Part shown: in pieces, positions 35,101 to 47,878 of the stretch
Position numbering within the stretch: position 1 is the stretch's first letter
Layout: every line of letters begins with the position of its first letter
Source of the DNA: Brachionus rotundiformis
Lineage: Eukaryota; Rotifera; Eurotatoria; Ploima; Brachionidae
Length of the DNA: 64,000 nucleotides
Assembly: GCA_016802295.1 (NCBI GenBank)
Contig: JAESIW010000137.1
Span: forward strand, 5,210,146 to 5,274,145
Direction: 5' to 3'
Made by a program: the position numbers and the translations under genes
Notes under the pieces: model-generated
Database searches by the model: none
Seen by the model: the letters and a program-made list of their open reading frames with translations, nothing else
What the model was told of the DNA's origin: nothing

Positions 35101-38100
35101 AGTTTTACTAATTGGTGAACAAGGCACAGCCAAAACTGTTATCATTAAAGGCTTTTGCTCCAAATACGACCCAGAGGCCCACTTATTCAAAAGCTTTAAC
35201 TTTTCATCAGCCAGCACACCGCTTATGTTTCAGCGAACAATTGAAAGCTATGTAGACAAACGAGTTGGTTCTACATATGGACCACCGGGCGGTAAAAAAA
35301 TGACCGTATTTATTGATGATATAAACATGCCAGTGATAAACGAATGGGGTGATCAAATCACTAATGAAATAACTCGTCAAATGATGGAAGCAAAAGGATT
35401 TTATAATTTAGAAAAACCTGGTGATTTTACTTCAATTGTAGATATTCAGCTAATGGCTGCCATGATACAACCAGGAGGTGGTAGAAACGATATTCCACAA
35501 AGACTAAAGAGACAATTTAACATCTTTAATTGTACATTGCCATCAAATACTTCCATAGACAAAATTTTCAGTACTATTGGTCTGGGATACTTTTGCACTG
35601 AGAGAGGCTTTAGTCAAGATGTAGTCGATGCTATTTCAAAATTGGTTCCAGCAACTAGAAAATTGTGGCAAAGAACAAAAATAAAAATGTTGCCCACGCC
35701 TGCTAAATTTCACTATATATTTAACTTAAGAGATTTGTCCCGTATTTGGCAAGGTATGCTGACAGTCACTGCCGCAGTTGCTGCTAAATCAACAGCTATA
35801 ATAATGTCACTTTGGAAACATGAATGTTATAGAGTAATTGCCGATAGATTTATAAATCAAGAAGACAAGGACTGGTTTGAAAAAAGCTTAAAACAAACAG
35901 CTGATGAGGAATGTGGTTCATCGCTCAGCTCTCAAATGCAGCCAGAGCCGTATTTTGTTGACTTTTTACGAGAAGCACCTGAAGCAACTGGTGAGGAGGG
36001 AGAAGATGTTGATTTAGAAGCTCCAAAAGAATACGAGCCTATTGCTTCTTATGAAGCACTGGCTGAAAAACTAGTTACATTCCAGAACCAATACAATGAA
36101 GTTATTCGCGGTGGTAAAATGGATTTGGTATTTTTCAAAGATGCAATGACACATTTGGTGAAAGTATCGCGTATTATTCGCACACCAAGAGGTAACGCTC
36201 TGCTAGTCGGTGTCGGTGGTTCTGGAAAACAATCTATCACTCGACTAGCTTCTTTCATAGCAGGCTACGAAACTTTCCAAATAACTCTTACTCGTTCATA
36301 TAATTCCCAAAATTTAATGGATGATTTGAAAATACTGTACAAAGCTGCCGGAGTTAAAGGCAAAGGTATTACTTTCCTATTCACAGATAATGAGATTAAA
36401 GATGAAGGCTTCTTGGAGTACATGAATAACGTGTTGGCAAGTGGTGAAGTGTCTAATTTGTTCGCCAGGGACGAAATTGACGAGATTAATAATGACCTCA
36501 TTGGAATAATGAAAAAAGAATATCCAAGACGTCCACCCACAAATGAAAACTTATATGATTACTTTTTGACCAGAGTCAGAAACAATTTACATGTGTGCCT
36601 TTGTTTCTCGCCAGTTGGAGGCAAATTCAGAAGTCGCTCACTCAAATTTCCTGGTCTGATATCCGGATGCACAATGGACTGGTTTCAAAGATGGCCTAAG
36701 GATGCGTTGGTCGCTGTAAGCAAGCATTTTATAATGAACTTTGATATTGCATGCACCCCAGCTTCTAAAAATGAACTTGTCATTGCCATGGGAGAATTTC
36801 AAGACCAAGTAGCTGAGGCATGTACAGATTATTTTAATCGCTTTAGGCGACAGACCCATGTTACACCTAAATCTTATCTATCATTTTTGGCTGGCTACAA
36901 AAAAATTTATGCTGAGAAAAAGAGTGAAATTGGTGTTCTAGCTGATAGAATGAACAGTGGTCTTGCCAAATTAATTGATGCTACTCAATCTGTCAATGAA
37001 TTGAGCAAAGTGTTGGCTGTAAAGGAGAAGGAATTAGCTGTTGCCAATGCTAAAGCCGAAGAAGTACTAAAATCTGTAACTGTTCAGCAACAGGCAGCTG
37101 AAAAAGTCAAATTACAAGTACAAAAAGTAAAAGATAAAGCTCAGCAAATTGTCGATCAAATTGCTGGTAATAAAGCAGTTGCAGAAGAGAAATTGGAAGC
37201 TGCTAGACCTGCGCTTGAAGAAGCCGCTGCTGCTTTGGACACAATTAAACCTGCGCATATAGCCACTGTAAGAAAATTGGCCAATCCACCTCATTTAATT
37301 ACCAGAATTATGGACTGTGTAATGCTGTTGTTTCAAAAGAGGCTCGATCCTGTAGCAGTAGATCCTGGTAGACCTTGTCTTAAGCCATCTTGGAGCGAGT
37401 CTTTGAAATTAATGAGTAATAGTGGCTTCTTGCCTGGTTTACTTAATTTTCCAAAAGATACTATTAATGAAGAAACTGTTGAGCTAATGCAGCCATATTT
37501 CGAAACTTCGATGGAAGATTATAATTTGGAAACTGCTAAAAAAGTTTGTGGTGATGTTGCCGGTTTGTGCTCATGGACAATTGCAATGGCAACATTTTTC
37601 ACCATTAATAAAGAAGTTTTGCCACTCAAGGCCAATTTAATAGTCCAAGAAGCAAGATTGGCAGCAGCCAATAAAGACTTGGCAACTGCTCAAGCTCAAT
37701 TGGATGAAAAGGAGGCCGAGCTTCAGTTGGTGCAACGTGAATATGACAAAGCCATGGCTGAAAAGCAAGCTTTACTAGATGATGCAGAAGCGTGTAGGCG
37801 CAAAATGCAGAATGCGTCCACTTTGATTGACGGCTTGTCTGGTGAAAAGATTCGATGGACTGCCGCCAGCAAGTTATTCGAGTCTCAAATAAATCGATTA
37901 ATTGGTGATGTTTTATTAGCCACTGGATTTTTGTCTTACAGTGGACCATTTAACCAAGAATTTAGAAATTTACTAATGAAAAATTGGCGATCAGAATGTT
38001 CGAAGAGAAAAATACCTTTCTCAGATGACTTGAATATCATTTCTATGTTGGTCGATAATGCTACAATTGGTGAATGGAATTTACAAGGTTTGCCAAACGA

Positions 38101-41100
38101 TGAGCTTAGCATTCAAAATGGTCTTATAGTTACCAGTGCGTCCAGATTTCCACTGTTGATTGATCCTCAAGGTCAAGGCAAATCATGGGTCAAAAACAAG
38201 GAAAGCAAAAATGAACTTCAGGTTACAAGCTTAAACCATAAATACTTTAGACAACATTTAGAAGATTGTTTATCTTTGGGTCGACCGATGTTAATTGAAG
38301 ATATTGGCGAAGAGCTTGATCCAGCATTAGACAATGTATTGGAGAAAAATTTCATTAAATCAGGAAGTACGCTGAAAGTTAAAGTAGGAGATAAAGAATG
38401 TGATGTTATGAATGGATTTAGACTGTATATAACCACAAAAATGGGAAATCCAGCCTATACGCCAGAGATTTCGGCCAAGACAACTATAATAGACTTTACA
38501 GTAACCATGAAAGGTCTTGAGGATCAACTGCTGGGTATTGTAATTGTTAAGGAAAAGAATGAGTTGGAAGCTGAAAGAGTGCGACTTTTAGAAGAAGTCA
38601 CGGCTAACAAACGTAAAACAAAAGAGCTTGAGGACAATTTATTATACAGATTAACGTCAGTTCAGGGTTCACTGGTCGAAGATGAGTCACTAATTCAAGT
38701 ATTACAAATAACTAAAGAAACAGCCAAGGAAGTAAGTGAAAAATTAACAATTGCTGCTGAGACTGAAATAAAAATAAACACAGCCAGAGAGGAATTTCGT
38801 CCTGTGGCTGGTCGTGGCAGTATTCTTTATTTTTTGATTGTTGAAATGAGCATGGTCAACATTATGTATCAAACATCCCTGAGACAATTTTTGGGTATAT
38901 TTGACTTATCAATGACCAAAGCACCTAAAAATCCGATTACTGGCAAGCGTATTCAAAATATAATTGATACACTGACATTGGAGGTTTGGAAGTATACTGG
39001 TCGTGGATTGTATGAAAAAGATAAAATGTTGTATACTCTTTTAACTGCTTTGAAAATTGACCTCCAAAAAGGAAACATTAAGCCATCTGAATTTCAGGTA
39101 AATATTATATCAAAAAAAAACTAAAAATTTGATTATTAATTTATTTTTTTAGGTGTTGATAAAAGGCGGTGCAGCCTTGGACTTGAATTCTGTTGAGCCT
39201 AAAGCAAAAAAATGGATTACTGATATGACATGGTTAAATTTAGTCGAGTTGAGCAAATTGGCTCACTTTTCTCAAATATTAAGACAGATATCTAACAATG
39301 ACAAGCCTTGGAAGAATTGGTTCGACTCAGATGCACCAGAAGAAGAGCAATTTCCTGAAGGATACTCGAATGTGTTAGATACATTCAAAAAATTGCTTCT
39401 AGTACGCAGTTTTGTGCCAGATCGAACTTTACCAATGGCTAAAAAATACATCGCCGAATCATTAGGTCAAACTTATGCCGAGGGTATAATCCTAAATTTG
39501 GAAGGCATGTGGCAAGAAAGTGAAAAGCGAACTCCTCTAATTTGCTTCTTATCGATGGGCTCGGATCCAACTGATAATATAATTAATTTAGCTAAGAAAA
39601 ATAATCTAGCTTGTGGTGCTATATCCATGGGCCAAGGGCAAGAAGTACATGCAAGGCGACTTTTACAACAAAGAATGCAAGAAGGTGGATGGATTTTGTT
39701 ACAAAACTGTCATTTAGGTCTTGGATTTTTGGAAGAATTACTTGACACCATACAAACGACTGACCCGGTCGATGACTCATTCAGATGCTGGGTAACAACA
39801 GAACCTCATCCAAAATTTTCTATCAATCTTTTGCAATCATCAATTAAATTCACTAATGAACCACCGCAGGGCGTTAAGGCCGGCCTTAAAAGAACTTACG
39901 CCACTTTAACCCAAGATACACTTGATATTAGCAATCTATCATACTGGAAACCATTGTTATATTGTGTTGGCTTTTTGCATACAACTGTCCAAGAGCGTAG
40001 AAAGTTCGGTCCACTTGGCTGGAATATTCCATACGAGTTTAATCAATCTGACTTTTCAGCTACGGTCCAATTTATCCAAAATCATTTGGACGAATTGGAT
40101 CCTAGACGCGGTATTTCGTGGCAAACTGTTAGATACATGATTGGTGAAGTTCAATATGGTGGAAGAGTGACTGATGATTATGATAAGCGATTGCTCAATA
40201 CTTATGCAAAACAATGGTTTGGTGATAATATGTTCAATGACAAATTTGAATTTGCCAAAGGTTACAAAATACCCAAATGTAAACTATTAGCTGAATTTAG
40301 ATCTGCGATAGAAACTCTACCACTAAATGATTCACCAGAAGCATTTGGTCTGCATTCAAATGCTGATATTACTTATCAAACAAATACAGCTGATGAAATC
40401 TTGTCTACAATTGTAAGCATTCAGCCAAAAGATTCTGGCGGTGGCGGTGGAGAAACAAGAGAATCGGTTGTGTACAAATTATGCGACGACATGTTGGATA
40501 AATTGCCAGAAGATTATATTCCGCATGAAGTTAAAGCTGCTCTACAAAAGATGGATCCATTACAACCAATGAACATTTTCCTTAAACAAGAAGTAGACAG
40601 AATGCAGAAAGTGTTGTCGACTGTCAGATCTACACTAAAGGATCTCAAACTAGCTATTGATGGTACCATAATTATGAACGAAAATTTAAGAGATGCATTA
40701 GATAATATGTATGATGCCAGGGTACCTGCTTTTTGGAAAAAGTAATTATTTTTATCAAATTATTCTATTTAATTAAAAGATGATTTTTTTAAGGATTTCA
40801 TGGGAGTCGGCAACTTTAGGTTTTTGGTTCACAGACTTATTAGATCGAAATACTCAATTTAGCACATGGCTATTTCAAGGAAAGCCTAATGTGTTCTGGA
40901 TGACCGGCTTTTTCAATCCTCAAGTAAAATAAAAAATAATTTATAAATTTAATTTATTAATTGATTACATTATTTAGGGTTTCTTGACTGCAATGAAACA
41001 GAAGATTACAAGAGACAAAAAATGGTCACTAGATGCTGTTTTCTTGCACAATGAAGTAACTTCAAAAATGAAAGAAGACATTACTTTGCCACCTTCAGAA

Positions 41101-41385
41101 GGTGTTTATATACACGGTCTTTATCTGGATGGAGCTAGTTGGGATCGTCGAATGTCTCGATTGGCAGAACCGGCGCCCAAAGTTCTATTCACTTCGCTTC
41201 CAGTTGTGTGGGTATATGCGATTAATGAGCCTAAAGATTTGAAGGCATTCTATGTGTGCCCTGTATACAAGAAACCAAAACGAACTGATCTGACTTACAT
41301 TTTCCCATTATTGTTACATGCTGGAAAACAAGATCCTGATCATTGGATTCTCAGAGGTGTTGCTTTATTGTGTGATATTAAATAA
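26162..41385 (+). CDS. DNAH5/DNAH8: axonemal outer-arm dynein heavy chain, DNAH5/DNAH8 type
   Basis: Motor subunit of the ciliary outer dynein arm. Fifteen exons: 26162-26278, 26330-26443, 26494-26556, 26645-26716, 26771-28168, 28228-28557, 28608-28697, 28751-28890, 28953-29360, 29441-32399, 33015-34649, 34709-39097, 39153-40741, 40794-40923, 40978-41385. All phases agree and give about 4,613 residues, near human DNAH5 (4,624). The tail block KITDAANESRDNVKYLYTL and the C-terminal WILRGVALLCDIK are DNAH5/8-like. P-loops: AAA1 GPAGTGKT (about 1974) with CFDEFNR, AAA2 GPSGAGKT (2256), AAA3 GEQGTAKT (2578) with FIDDINMP, AAA4 GVGGSGKQ (2943). The coiled-coil stalk with its microtubule-binding tip spans about 3190-3530. 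Only intron 10 (615 bp) is long; it carries a LINE remnant. The motor looks intact. Confidence 0.96.
26571..26638. repeat. 34-bp tandem duplication in dynein intron 3
   Basis: Two units of 34 bp, nearly identical, both AT-only apart from one C each. They account for most of this 88-bp intron. Confidence 0.85.
32462..32840 (-). mobile_element. LINE 3' fragment in dynein intron 10
   Basis: The minus strand encodes, from 32802 down, KETKIKVYNIVVKIALIYG, ECWMVSELDRKRLNIF, LGRILGNTG and a degraded end. This is the conserved block of LINE ORF2 after the polymerase (K.K..L....V...LLYG.E.W....... L..F....LRRI). It then runs to GACCCTAGGCTCC, shared with the fragment in the VPS53 intron. It is antisense to the host gene and lies wholly within the intron, so splicing should remove it. 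Confidence 0.85.
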
Positions 41386-42558
41386 ATTCTTTATTTTTAT
41401 TTTTTGCTAAATTGTTTAAAAATTAAAAAAACTTGTACTAATAAAATTTAAAGTAAATATTTATTTGAATAATTAAAAGTTTTAATTTTTCAATTTTGAA
41501 CATGTATAAAAAATCCAATATTTAGATGAATTTAAATCGAAGTTTAAATTTAAAAAAATCAATTCAATTCAATCAACCGTTATTTATCTCTTTTAATACT
41601 TTGATAAAATTAAATCCTTTAATTAAATATCAAGCTAAAAGATTCATATGAAATTCATATATTTTAGGTCTGACAGGTTATGTGACCAGACTTACATCTT
41701 CTAACTGATCACAAGTAAAAATATCCTAATCACCAAAATTTATAACGGAATATAATTATTACCTGTGTTTACTTAATGCAAAAAAAAAACAAAAATACTG
41801 AATTTGGAACAAAATTTTTTATTGATTACTTTTTTTTGGAAAAATATAGTACTAATTATCTAAATAGATCAAAAAAATAAAAATAAAAACCAAATATTTT
41901 TTAGGAACAAATAAATTTATTTATTGTGTTGGACTGGTATACCACGTTTTTTCCATATTACTTCTTTAGTGTGTTCCAATTCAAGGACCGAAAACTACAG
42001 AAAAGAAAATAACTATTACCTTTTCATCTTATTTTTTTTAATTTTATATAATTTTACATTTAATTCCCAGACAAGCATATTAGATTTTTTTCATTTAAAC
42101 TATAACTAAATTCGATTTTAATAAAATTAAAACCTTTTTTATCATACTGGTCACAAAGATTTTTTTTGGTCACAGGTAGGTAGGTCATGGCTTGGTCACA
42201 TAACCGGTCATACTCAATATCATACTGTAGCAAATATTAAAAGTATTCAAGGAAAAAAAGCAATTAACTGATATCTTGATAAAACAAATGAAAAATTGTT
42301 ATTTTTTAATTGAAAAATTTAATTTAAGATTATATTTTCGAATATTATTTTACAAATTTTGACAAAATAAAAAAAATAACAAAATTGTAATATGATACCT
42401 AAAGACAATGATAAGAATTTAACTTAAATTATATTTTATCATCAAAATAAAAAGTTTTCGTATTGTAACGTTTCTTTTGATTCAAAAAAAATTAATTATT
42501 TAAACGTAGACTAAAATATCTTTAATTCAAAATAATTTTATCATTTTAAATTTTAATA
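41386..42558. other. intergenic stretch holding a possible inverted-repeat element
   Basis: Gap between the dynein heavy chain and VPS53, same strand. Mostly AT-rich. 41671-42210 is bounded by inverted repeats, and several GGTCAC/GGTCAT motifs cluster at 42147-42210. Confidence 0.5.
41671..42210. mobile_element. possible MITE-like element with 18-bp inverted repeats
   Basis: TGACAGGTTATGTGACCA at 41671-41688 recurs in reverse complement at 42193-42210 with one mismatch. The 540-bp segment has no coding capacity I can support. A clear target-site duplication was not seen, so mobility is only a suggestion. Confidence 0.4.
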
Positions 42559-45500
42559 ATGGATGACAATGATATATTCGATGATGAGGAATTTATCGAG
42601 AGTTTGTCACTTTCGGATGACATTCAGAAAGCGATTGCGTCAATAATGCCAAGCGAAGATCCTTTGGATAATCCTGACTTTGATCTAGTCGAATATATAA
42701 ATGAACTCTTTCCAAATGAACAATCATTGTCCAATATAGATGAAGTAATTAAGAATAACAGAATAAAAATAAAGTAAAAATAAAAATCAATAAATTTGTT
42801 TCTTTTTAAATGTTAAAACTAGAAAAATTGATACCGAAATTAAATCAATTATCCATAATCAAAGTGATTCGGCTCATACTGGAACAGCATCTTTGGAAGA
42901 TTCTCAAAAAGCTATCATACATTTATTTTCCCAAATCAAAGACATTAAATCTAAAGCTGAGAAATCTGAGGAAATGGTCATACTCTTAAATTATAATAAA
43001 ATTTTTATTTGATCAGATTTTTATTTTTGATAATTAAAGGTCAAAGAAATAACCCGAGATATTAAGCAATTAGATGTTGCTAAAAAAAATATTTCTTATT
43101 CTATAACCACTTTAAATCATTTGTATATTTTGTTAGAAGGCGTCGAGGATCTTGAGTAATTTATTTGAAAATTCTAATAGTTGTTTTGAATATATTTTTG
43201 AAGAGAACTCATGCTGGCAAACAAGACTAGTCAAATGGGAGAAATGGGTATTATTTTGGAACGGGTGGTCAATGTTATAGACCATTTTGAATCATATAAT
43301 CATATTGAACAAATAGCTAGTCTGGCAGACCGAGTTAAGAAAATAAAATCCGAGCTATCTGTAAAAGTAAAAGCTGAATTTGAAGAAATGTTTTCCAATC
43401 CGTTTCAAGTATCGTAGACAAATTGAAGTAAACAAAAAATTTAAATTTTTTTAAAGCTAAATCCTCAAAATGGACAAGGTGTTTGCAAATGCTTGGATGT
43501 ATTGGAACCAAAGATAAAAAATGAACTAATTAAATGGTTTTTAAAAAAAGAGCTTAGTGAATATCTAGTTTTATTTGAAGAAAATCAAGAAGTTTTTTAT
43601 ATATGTATATTTTTTAATTTTGATTAAATAATTAATTAAAATAGAATTCATGGTTGGATAAAATTGATCGCAGATTTTCTTGGATAAAGAAAACTCTTGC
43701 CGAATTTGAGGAAAAGTTTAACAAAATATTTCCATATTCTTGGGATATGAGTGAGAGATTAGCTGTTGATTTCTGTGAAATAACAAAGTATCTAAAACTG
43801 AGTGGTTTTTTTTTATCTAAAATTTAAAAATTAAAAGACGTGAGCTAACTATGATAATGAATAAACGTAAGATAGAAATAGATAATAAACTTCTTACGTT
43901 TGCTATTCAACGAACGATTGCATTTGAGCAATTGTTGACCAAAAATTTCATTGGAAGAACAGTAGCCAAGCCACCTAATCTTCAAATTGAAAATGAGACA
44001 AGTGAATGGAAACCATTTTTGGGAATGATTAGCCAATGTTTTGATTCTCAATTTGATATATTTTTAAATTATACTGATGTGTAAGTAAATCAAACAAATA
44101 GTTTGTCCAATTCTAGTTTTAATATTACAGAACATTGTCTGATTTGGTCACAAAATTTGTTGAAGATGTTAAAACAAATGGATTTCCCAAGTTAAATGGT
44201 CAAGATTCTAATAATTTACATAATAGTGCAGCAGATTTGTTTATTTTTTACAAAAACTGTATTTCCCAATGCCTACAGCTATTTACAAATAATATTCTTT
44301 TGTGCAAATTGACAATTACGTTTCAAAAGTATCTGAAAGAATATTCCAATCGCGTTCTAAATTCCAGTTTGCCAAAGTAATCTTTATTTTCAGAATAATC
44401 ATTTTTGAAAATTTAACTGAGTTTAACTTAAAAATGAGTGGAATTTTAAATTTAAAAACAATTAAAAATTTACTTTTAAATAATTAAGGGATTTATTGAA
44501 AATAAACAAAGCTGATTTGTATAAAAAAATAGTTATCATTTACTTTATGTATGCTTTTGTATTATTTGGCATATTATCAATAATTAAAGTATTCGAGTAA
44601 TAGCTCTTTGATTAAAACATATGTCAGGTTTAACTATTTTTTATAAATTAAGATAGTCTTCTAAAGAAATTTATTTTTTAACTTTTATCGTAAGAAATAA
44701 AATAAAGAGTGCTCAACATTTTTTTGTTTATTTTAGATTGATTATTTATTTTGGTATAAAAACTATTCTTAGTTTCAATTTAAAAAGTATTTATATAATT
44801 TTTTAAATTTCACGTCTTTTAAATGTTATACAATTTTAGTAATTCATTCAAGCTACAAAATCTTCTCTACCTTATCATACTTTTGTTGTTTTATCTTATG
44901 CGCTTCTCGAGGAGCCTAGGGTCTCAACTTTTGATTTCCACTCAAGTCAATATTTCGCCTTTTCCCTTGATTTTTACCATGAAACTTCCATTTTCGTGAT
45001 TGTTGATCTAAATGTTGTTGCTGGTCGTCCTACCTTTCGCCATCATTCTGTCTGCTATTCGCTATCCTTCCATTATTGGTACTTTTCCAAGCAAAAAAAA
45101 GCTTTATGCATTGGCTAATTGGTTCTGACTTCGTTTTTTTATAAAGTTCATCGTTTGGCATCATCTCAGGCCAGTGGTTACAAAGTATTTTCGTTAAATT
45201 TCTAGGGTGAAAGGCAGTTTTATCAGACTCAGCATTCACTTTCATGCATTTCATGTTATACAGCTAAGTTTTGTTTTCTTAATGTAGCTGGTTGACTTCT
45301 ATACTGGTCGTAGTTTTCATTTGGCCAAGATCATTCGCAAAGTCCAAGTCTTTAGCTTTGCTGTTAATCCCCGCGGTAAATTTCTCGTAGAAAATTTTCT
45401 GATGCATTTTGTCGATAGTCGACTTTCAACATTTTGTCAGGACCCTTTCCTGTTCTTATGAGTCTTCGCCACTGCCTCTATTTCTTGGTTGTTTGGCACT

Positions 45501-46935
45501 CTGGTGTTCATACAATTATGCTCATAAATTAATTAGTTACATTTGCTTAACAATATAAGCAAAAATTTTGAACAAAACCTTCTAAAAATTTTTTTCCTTT
45601 TTTTCTTTTTTTTAATTAATCTAAATTTTGTAAAATTAAATTTGCTAACAAGAGGGCTAAAAAGAAGCTATGCCATTCGTAGAAGTCCTTTTCCTAAATT
45701 ATCTTTAAAAAAAATAAAAATAATTAGTCATATTATAAGAAATACATTATATAATTTGAAAAATTAGTTCCGATTTGATTTAATTTTAGCTGATTCAATT
45801 AAAAAATGTACCCTTAGAAAAATGCTAAAGTTAATAGTTTTTAATTCGATTAATTATATTGTAAAACATGCCAAAAATTTAATGAAATAAATTGATAAAT
45901 AAAGTTATTATCAATTATTAATTTTATCTAAGAATTGATGAATAATTTAATAAATTTGCGTTATATAGAGTCAGCAGCGGTGCACTTTCTTCATACTCAA
46001 CTATAAGTGGTGCAGCATCCAGCTTGATACAAAATTTCCAAATTCAGAATATGCTTAAAGAGAATCAAACATCGAGCATTGCAAACGCGCTCTCATTAGA
46101 ATCTAAAAAATTGAATGAATCGGAGATTACCAAAATATGCAGTATTCTATGTACAGCCGAATATTGTTTGGAAACTATTCAACAATTAGAAGATAAATTA
46201 AAAGAAAAGGTATCTGTATCAACATTGCATGGCATAACCATTAACTTGGAACCTAAACAAATTGAATTAAACACAAAAAATATAAATTTTAGCATAGAAA
46301 AAGATATTTTTTCCACAGTTATATCGAATTCAATTCAATTGTTGGTTCAAGATTTGGAAAATTCATGCGAGCCCGCATTAATGGCTATGTCAAAAATTTC
46401 TTGGCAAACTTATTCAACAGTCGGTGACCAAAGCAGCTATATAACTGCGATAATTGGACATTTGAAAAATTTTATTCCTCCAGTCAGGGACAATTTGGTC
46501 AATTCGAGAAAGTATTTTACTCAATTTTGCTCTAAATTTGCCAATAATCTGATGCATAAATACATCAACAACATTTTTAAATGTAAATTAATTTCCCAAG
46601 CTGGAATCGAACAGCTTTTATTGGATACTCATTCGCTAAAAACAGCACTCTTGGAAATGCCAACTTTTAATTTAGGTGTAGCGCGTAAAGCAGCGTCTAC
46701 ATACACAAAAATTGTACTCAAAGAGATGGGCCGTGCCGAGATGATTCTGAAATCGGTGATGACTCCTGGCGAACCAATGGTGGCTTTTGTGGAAAATTAT
46801 ATTAGACTAGTTGCGGATAACGACGCAGAAACTTTCAGATCAGTAGTAGAAATGAAGGGTTACAAAAAAAATGATTTGGCTCTTTATATTGAAATTTTTA
46901 AATCAAAAGTTGCCAAATCGATCAATCCATCTTAA
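42559..46935 (+). CDS. VPS53: VPS53, GARP/EARP tethering complex subunit
   Basis: Subunit of the GARP and EARP tethering complexes, which dock endosome-derived vesicles at the trans-Golgi network and in recycling. Exons 42559-42773, 42823-42976, 43040-43155, 43204-43408, 43457-43591, 43645-43787, 43838-44080, 44131-44376 and 45969-46935 join in phase to 807 residues (human about 832). Matching blocks: DPLDNPDFDLVEYINELFP and EQSLSNIDEV at the N-terminus, KDIKSKAEKSEEM, VKEITRDIKQLD, LDKIDRRFSWIK, TFAIQRT, TAEYCLETIQQLEDKLKEKV, NSIQLLVQDLE, RKYFTQFCSKFAN, QLLLDTHSLK and YTKIVLKEMGRAEMILK. Donors of exons 2 and 5 (GTCATA, GTTTTT) are weak but required by the frame. The last intron is 1.6 kb and holds a LINE remnant. 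Confidence 0.94.
44908..45500 (-). mobile_element. LINE fragment in the last VPS53 intron, internally deleted
   Basis: On the minus strand, EIEAVAKTHKNRKGPDKMLK near 45,480-45,420 matches the start of the LINE polymerase (EI..AI..LKNGKAPG.D). Nearer the 3' end, LTKILCNHWPEMMPNDELYKK (read with one residue omitted here) matches the post-polymerase block. The fragment ends with GACCCTAGGCTCC. Over about 55 bp (GGTTCTGACTTCGTT ... CAGGCCAGT on the + strand) it aligns well with the dynein-intron fragment. The polymerase core is missing. Antisense to VPS53. Confidence 0.8.
45621..45671. repeat. dispersed repeat, copy 2
   Basis: Partner of 10935-10991 with the same order of short matches (TTTTGTAAAAT, AACAAGAGGGCT, AAAAGAAGCTATG). 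It lies about 120 bp beyond the LINE fragment in the VPS53 intron. Confidence 0.6.
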
Positions 46936-47878
46936 ACATTTTAATGGAATATTTTTAGGCGAAAATTTCATATTTTAAAAAATAAATTTATTTAAAAAAG
47001 CAATTTTTTAAAAATTTCATGAATGTTTTAAATTAAAAATTTCCTTTCTTAAATAAAAATAGTTTAAAATAAATAAATTTATTTTAAAATTCCAAGTAAA
47101 TTTATCATTAAAACAAAATTTATTCTCCTTGATTTCTTTTGATGAGGTTTTAAACTAATAACACAACCAAATTACTATTTGATTAAAAATTGCCAATAAA
47201 TGATGTGAATAAATATATATATTTTTTTACCTATATTTAAATTTAATATCACTTATTAGATCATTTTAAAATTAGATATTTTAGTTAATTTCTATTAAAA
47301 AGATCAGTTCTAAAACGAGAATAAAAATATAACTCGTTTATAATTTTATTACGTTTTATCAATTTATTCATTTATCAAGCGTCGAAAAATAAACTGACAA
47401 AATACATTGATTTCTAATCAAATAATTGGAAATTTATTTGATAAATTAATAAAAAAAATTTAATTTAACGAAAAAATTATAATTATATGATTAAAAATTT
47501 TTCAAATTTTTAGTCTAAGTGTTGAAAAATGCTATTAAAATTGAATTTTTTTACATTATTTGATTTTAATTTGGCTACATTTAACATTTGGTTCATTTTA
47601 AAAATAGTAGCAAACTATTATCTATTATTTTTAAAAAAATTGTTATATTTTAGTGTTTATTTAATTTGATGTATAAACGTATTTAAATTTAAATTAAACA
47701 AACATAAGTATGCGTCATCTTCTAACCTAAAAATTTGAATAGTTTTTTTTACATATTTTTCTCGATTAGAATTTTATTTTTAAAAATCAATTATTAATAA
47801 AATCCCTTCTTACATTAAATTTCCAAATTTCCTAATTTTATTTTATTAAAAAAATTTTTTTGAGCTTTTTATTAGGAA
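46936..47878. other. intergenic stretch between convergent genes
   Basis: 3' flank of VPS53 (+) and of the small membrane-protein gene (-). Very AT-rich; nothing else seen. Confidence 0.5.

Noticed and set aside
43592..43644. Frameshift in VPS53 at the weak GTTTTT donor
   Set aside because: The adjacent exons join in phase and match the family on both sides, so an intron with a poor donor is simpler.
45543..45767. 74-codon frame in the last VPS53 intron
   Set aside because: Starts in poly-T sequence, has no motif, and overlaps a dispersed repeat.
42559..46935. Conserved oligomeric Golgi subunit (COG7)
   Set aside because: Considered because of the coiled, acidic N-terminus; the later blocks (TAEYCL..QQLE.KLKEKV, YTKIV.K.M.RAEMILK) identify VPS53.
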